A DNA stretch of 64,000 bases, taken from contig NZ_JRJU01000016.1 of NCBI RefSeq assembly GCF_000787375.1, positions 1 to 64,000 on the forward strand, given 5' to 3'. Shown here one piece after another: positions 61,154-64,000 of this stretch (the stretch's first letter is position 1; each line of letters begins with the position of its first letter). A program made the position numbers and the translations under genes. Source of the DNA: Halalkalibacter okhensis (lineage in GTDB: Bacteria > Bacillota > Bacilli > Bacillales > Bacillaceae_D). The notes beneath the pieces were generated by a model that was not told the DNA's origin, ran no database searches, and saw only the letters and a program-made list of their open reading frames with translations.

Positions 61154-62308
61154 TTATGAAGCAGAAAGCTGTGTTTCTTCCTTGTATTCTTTTATTCTTT
61201 TTTGACGTATGGTATTGCGAGATATATTTGCTAAAATCGCCAATGAGACCAGTGTAAAAAACAACGAGGATCCACCATTACTTATTAACGGCAACGGAAT
61301 ACCTGTAATGGGCAGCATTCCAGTCACAGCCCCTATGTTAAAGATAATTTGTATGGCGATTTGAAAGACGATTCCAAATGCCAACAAACTTCCAAATGGA
61401 CTTTTGCACTTAGCTCCTATCATCACTCCTCGGATTAAAATAAGCGCATGTAACCCTAATACAATTAACACACCTAGCAATCCTAATTCTTCAGCGACGA
61501 TCGCTAAAATAAAATCTGTATGAGCCTCGGGCAAATAATATAGCTTTTGTACACTTTGACCTAGACCTGTCCCACTTAAACCTCCGTGTGCCATCGCGAT
61601 GTAGGACTGAATGACTTGGTGTCCATCCCCCATTGGATCAGCAAACGGGTCTTGATACGACGTAAGGCGCCTTACCCGGTAAGGAGCTGACATGGCAAAT
61701 ACGGCAAAAAGTGTCACTCCAACGACACCTAGCCCAATTAAGTGACGCCACTTGGCACCAGAGAAAAAGACTAGAAAAAACGTAACGAGGAGAATGGACG
61801 TAGCTGTCCCTAGATCTGGCTGCATCATAATTAAGCCAAACACAAACCCAACTACTACTAATGGTGGCATGACACCTTTAACAAACTGATCAATATACGC
61901 TTGCTTCTGTGAATACACTTGTGCCAAGTAAATGATCATACCAATCTTCACATATTCAGAAGGTTGAACTCTAAGTGGCCCCAACTGAATCCAACGTTGA
62001 GCCCCTCCAATGGTCACACCAATAAAAGGAAGCAAAACTAGGAATAATGAAATGATTGAAATAATAATAATGATCGGTGACATCTTCCTATACAGTCGAT
62101 AAGGAAAATGCATCACAACGACAAAAGCAAGTACAGCCAGTACAAACCAAACGAGCTGTCGTTGTATAAATGAATACGGATTTGGATCGTTATATCCTAA
62201 CCCTATAGGATAGCTTGCACTAAATACCATCACCAAACCGAACCCAGCCAAAAGGAACGTAGTGATGATTAACAGCCAATCATTATCTTTTCGAAATGAA
62301 TACTTCAT
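61154..62308 (-). CDS. FtsW/RodA/SpoVE-family SEDS protein (FtsW-like)
   Basis: A 384-residue SEDS protein with about ten membrane helices. It has R-W-I-Q-L-G-P-L-R-V-Q-P-S-E, M-Q-P-D-L-G-T-A, A-H-T-D-F-I-L-A and P-L-I-S-N-G-G-S-S-L. The start is the ATG at 62308 after AGGGGGGCG; the frame extends 12 codons further. Two SEDS genes in tandem, probably co-transcribed, is unusual; no cognate class B PBP gene is beside them. Confidence 0.9.
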   Translation of the reverse strand: MKYSFRKDNDWLLIITTFLLAGFGLVMVFSASYPIGLGYNDPNPYSFIQRQLVWFVLAVLAFVVVMHFPYRLYRKMSPIIIIISIISLFLVLLPFIGVTIGGAQRWIQLGPLRVQPSEYVKIGMIIYLAQVYSQKQAYIDQFVKGVMPPLVVVGFVFGLIMMQPDLGTATSILLVTFFLVFFSGAKWRHLIGLGVVGVTLFAVFAMSAPYRVRRLTSYQDPFADPMGDGHQVIQSYIAMAHGGLSGTGLGQSVQKLYYLPEAHTDFILAIVAEELGLLGVLIVLGLHALILIRGVMIGAKCKSPFGSLLAFGIVFQIAIQIIFNIGAVTGMLPITGIPLPLISNGGSSLFFTLVSLAILANISRNTIRQKRIKEYKEETQLSAS

Positions 62309-62514
62309 CGCGCCCCCCTGCTCTAGCAATAATTCGTTCATCAAGAACGGCAGTCAAAAAGCAGGAAAGAAAAGACACACTAACATTCCGACTTTTTGAA
62401 AGAACTCGAGCATAACATGCCTGCAGACTCGGACTTTTAGAACATTCTCTATTATATCAAACCACCTATACAAGCAAAAGAGGCTTTCATTGCCAAAGAA
62501 TGTCGAATTTGTTA

Positions 62515-62620
62515 GAAAAACTAGGCTTCGTCCAGACTCCCTCCAAAAAGAAACAAAATTTCCCTCAATTTCTCACACTTCAACCGAAGAAGGCAAACTC
62601 GGACGAAGCCTTAGTTTTTC
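62515..62620. repeat. Inverted repeat with long loop
   Basis: GAAAAACTAGGCTTCGTCC at 62515-62533 pairs with 62601-62620 (one extra T) across a 67-nt loop. The right arm recurs at 62759-62778 as part of the direct repeat. Confidence 0.8.
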
Positions 62621-62758
62621 TTACTCCCCAATCTTCTCCCTCTCTCACCCGGAATAACTGAGTGGAAGAAGATGCAATCCTTCTTCCACTCAGCTATGAA
62701 GGGAACGAAACAACAAGCTTATCCTCATTTCCCCGCACCTAACCAAAGACGCAATTTT
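62601..62758. repeat. 158-bp repeat unit, copy 1
   Basis: The first of two direct copies. About 100 bases (62601-62702) are nearly identical to 62759-62860, then a less conserved stretch, then AACCAAAGACG again in register. Contains a perfect 14-bp hairpin (62658-62671 with 62680-62693). The region 62309-62932 contains no gene. Confidence 0.9.
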
Positions 62759-62909
62759 GGACGAAGCCTTAGTTTTTCTTACTCCCCAACCTTCTCCCTC
62801 TCTCACCAGGAATAACTGAGTGGAAGAAGATGCAATCCTTCTTCCACTCAGCTATGAAGGGGACTCACCATCCATCTTCTCTACACTTCTCCCAACCTAA
62901 CCAAAGACG
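62759..62909. repeat. 158-bp repeat unit, copy 2
   Basis: Second copy, offset by exactly 158 bases, with the same 14-bp hairpin at 62816-62851. It lies just past the 3' end of the flippase gene, whose transcript could terminate there. Confidence 0.9.
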
Positions 62910-62932
62910 AAAAGAGCCAAACTCCAATAATA

Positions 62933-64000
62933 TTAACCCTCGCCCCTCTGTTGTTGTTTCTTCTTATTCAAAAACTTAAATCTTGCTCCAAGCACTTGTC
63001 CAGCTAAATTGGAACGATAGCTTAAGTACAAATAGATAGCAGCACCAACTATGACACCTACCACCAAACTCGGAAATGCTCGAATTTGAGTTGTAATCGG
63101 AAGCAAATGTTGCATTCCTACATTGGCGATCATCACACCTACTGCCATAACAGCTGTGAAAACCATGATTAATATGGCTCGTTTGGCAATCAGTTTATAA
63201 CTGAAATCGGCATGTTTTCCGATCGCCCAAACAGTAATGACAATAGATGCCGTATATCCTACATACGTAGCTAACACTCCTCCAAGTGGTCCAAACATGG
63301 AAAGGAATACGCTATTTGTTGCAATCTTTAAAACAAGACCTGCTAACAATGCAATGACGGCTATTTTTTGTTTGTTTATTCCTTGTAAGATCGCTGCTGT
63401 CACTGCAAAGAGCGAAAAGAACAACGTAATTGGTGCGTAATATTGAAGTATATACCCACCAACTTCGTAATCACTAAGCCCGTATAGAGCACCAAAAGCC
63501 GGATACGCTAACACAGACATTCCGACAGCAGCTGGAACCGTTAAAAATAAAATCACTTGGTACGTTTGTGTAATTTGTTTTTGCAACAAGTCCGTGTCGT
63601 TTGTTGTAAACGATTTAGTAATTGTCGGAATTAAGGTAATTGATAAAGCTGTGGCTAGTGCCATTGGGATAAGAATAATTTTGTGAGCCGTGTTAGAAAA
63701 CACAGCAAACGCAACTTCTGACTCATCCTGCGTCAAATGTGAACCAATTAACGTATTATTAAATGTAAATAAATCTATTAGTTGATAAAGCGGAATCGCT
63801 AAACCTACAAAGGAAAGTGGCAATGCATAAGCAATCAGCTCTTTATACATAGATTTAAGCGAAAGCTGATGATCCATTGTACTTTTTTCAATTTGTTCAT
63901 GAATATATTTTTTCCGTTTAAACCAATAAGTTAATAAGACAGCTAAACCGCCAAGCGCCCCAACAAATGCACCGAATGTCGCAAATCCAACTGCTAGCCC
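62933..64000 (-). CDS. ytgP: MurJ/MOP-superfamily lipid flippase, YtgP-like (5' end outside window)
   Basis: The frame is open to the window edge: translation continues upstream of the ATG at 63877 for 41 codons (G-L-A-V-G-F-A-T-F-G-A-F-V-G-A) without a stop. The C-terminal 355 or so residues of a protein usually about 540 long are seen. They contain about ten membrane helices in the polysaccharide-export/MVF pattern and a basic tail (K-K-K-Q-Q-Q-R). YtgP is the B. subtilis MurJ homologue, flipping lipid II. The 314-residue reading from 63877 is not the true start. Confidence 0.9.
   Translation of the reverse strand, partial: GLAVGFATFGAFVGALGGLAVLLTYWFKRKKYIHEQIEKSTMDHQLSLKSMYKELIAYALPLSFVGLAIPLYQLIDLFTFNNTLIGSHLTQDESEVAFAVFSNTAHKIILIPMALATALSITLIPTITKSFTTNDTDLLQKQITQTYQVILFLTVPAAVGMSVLAYPAFGALYGLSDYEVGGYILQYYAPITLFFSLFAVTAAILQGINKQKIAVIALLAGLVLKIATNSVFLSMFGPLGGVLATYVGYTASIVITVWAIGKHADFSYKLIAKRAILIMVFTAVMAVGVMIANVGMQHLLPITTQIRAFPSLVVGVIVGAAIYLYLSYRSNLAGQVLGARFKFLNKKKQQQRGEG

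Noticed and set aside
1-64000. Prophage, integrative element or insertion-sequence gene
   Set aside because: No integrase, transposase, phage structural or conjugation gene was found in any frame; only non-coding repeats and small insertions are present.

Overview
The window is a chromosomal segment of a low-GC Gram-positive rod of the Bacillaceae. Gene content and order follow the B. subtilis ezrA-hisJ-refZ-ytsP-dgcP-rpsD ... acsA-acuABC-motPS-ccpA-aroA ... ytxGH-murC-sftA-ytpQP-ytoQP-ytzB-ytnP-trmB-ytzH-ytmP-pulA ... ytgP region. Na+-type flagellar stator genes (motP/motS) behind ccpA, a TyrZ-type tyrosyl-tRNA synthetase and several lineage-specific insertions suggest an alkaliphilic or salt-tolerant relative (Alkalihalobacillus/Halalkalibacter-like) rather than B. 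subtilis itself; the genus is an inference.

Layout. 1-7.5 kb: cell division (ezrA, refZ), histidine synthesis (hisJ), free Met-sulfoxide reductase, a GAF-GGDEF cyclase, and rpsD with a perfect sigma-A promoter and a structured S4-type leader. 7.7-12.7 kb: an AT-rich inserted module, all on the minus strand: DUF4181-like membrane protein, response regulator, intramembrane-sensing kinase, ABC ATPase and a BceB-like permease that is broken in two by a one-base frameshift. 13-18.3 kb: T-box-controlled tyrS, a large class A penicillin-binding protein with an Fn3-like domain and acidic tail, and a secreted protein of unknown function behind a possible ECF-sigma promoter. 18.3-22.7 kb: acetate utilisation, acsA divergent from acuABC (acetylation/deacetylation control of AcsA), with cre-like sites. 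22.8-27.8 kb: mtnN, motS-motP, ccpA, aroA. 28-38.6 kb: an FtsA-like ATPase, a 52-bp tandem repeat array, ytxGH behind a sigma-B promoter, an M29 aminopeptidase, murC, nicotinate phosphoribosyltransferase and sftA, which carries a 9-bp microsatellite. 38.9-52.6 kb: ytpQ, ytpP, an EIIC-like membrane protein, a lipoprotein, ytoQ, a 36-residue membrane ORF with its own terminator, a DUF84 NTPase, ytoP, ytzB, ytnP, trmB, ytzH, ytmP, pulA, purU and a solitary HicB-like protein. 52.6-64 kb: a NERD-like gene, thpR-lrgA-lrgB, a cysteine synthase, pepV, a short DeoR-type regulator, an rsuA-family pseudouridine synthase, two adjacent FtsW/RodA genes and a flippase cut by the window end.

Most intergenic structure is Rho-independent terminators shared by convergent genes. 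The unusual non-coding content is repetitive: a dispersed hairpin-rich repeat (two tandem 207-bp copies plus two diverged copies), a GC-rich palindromic element near 52 kb, a six-copy 52-bp array and a duplicated 158-bp unit. I see no rRNA, tRNA, CRISPR array, transposase or prophage genes, and no convincing wholly new multi-gene system. The strongest leads are the repeats, the small membrane ORF, the split resistance permease and the regulator-adjacent palindrome.
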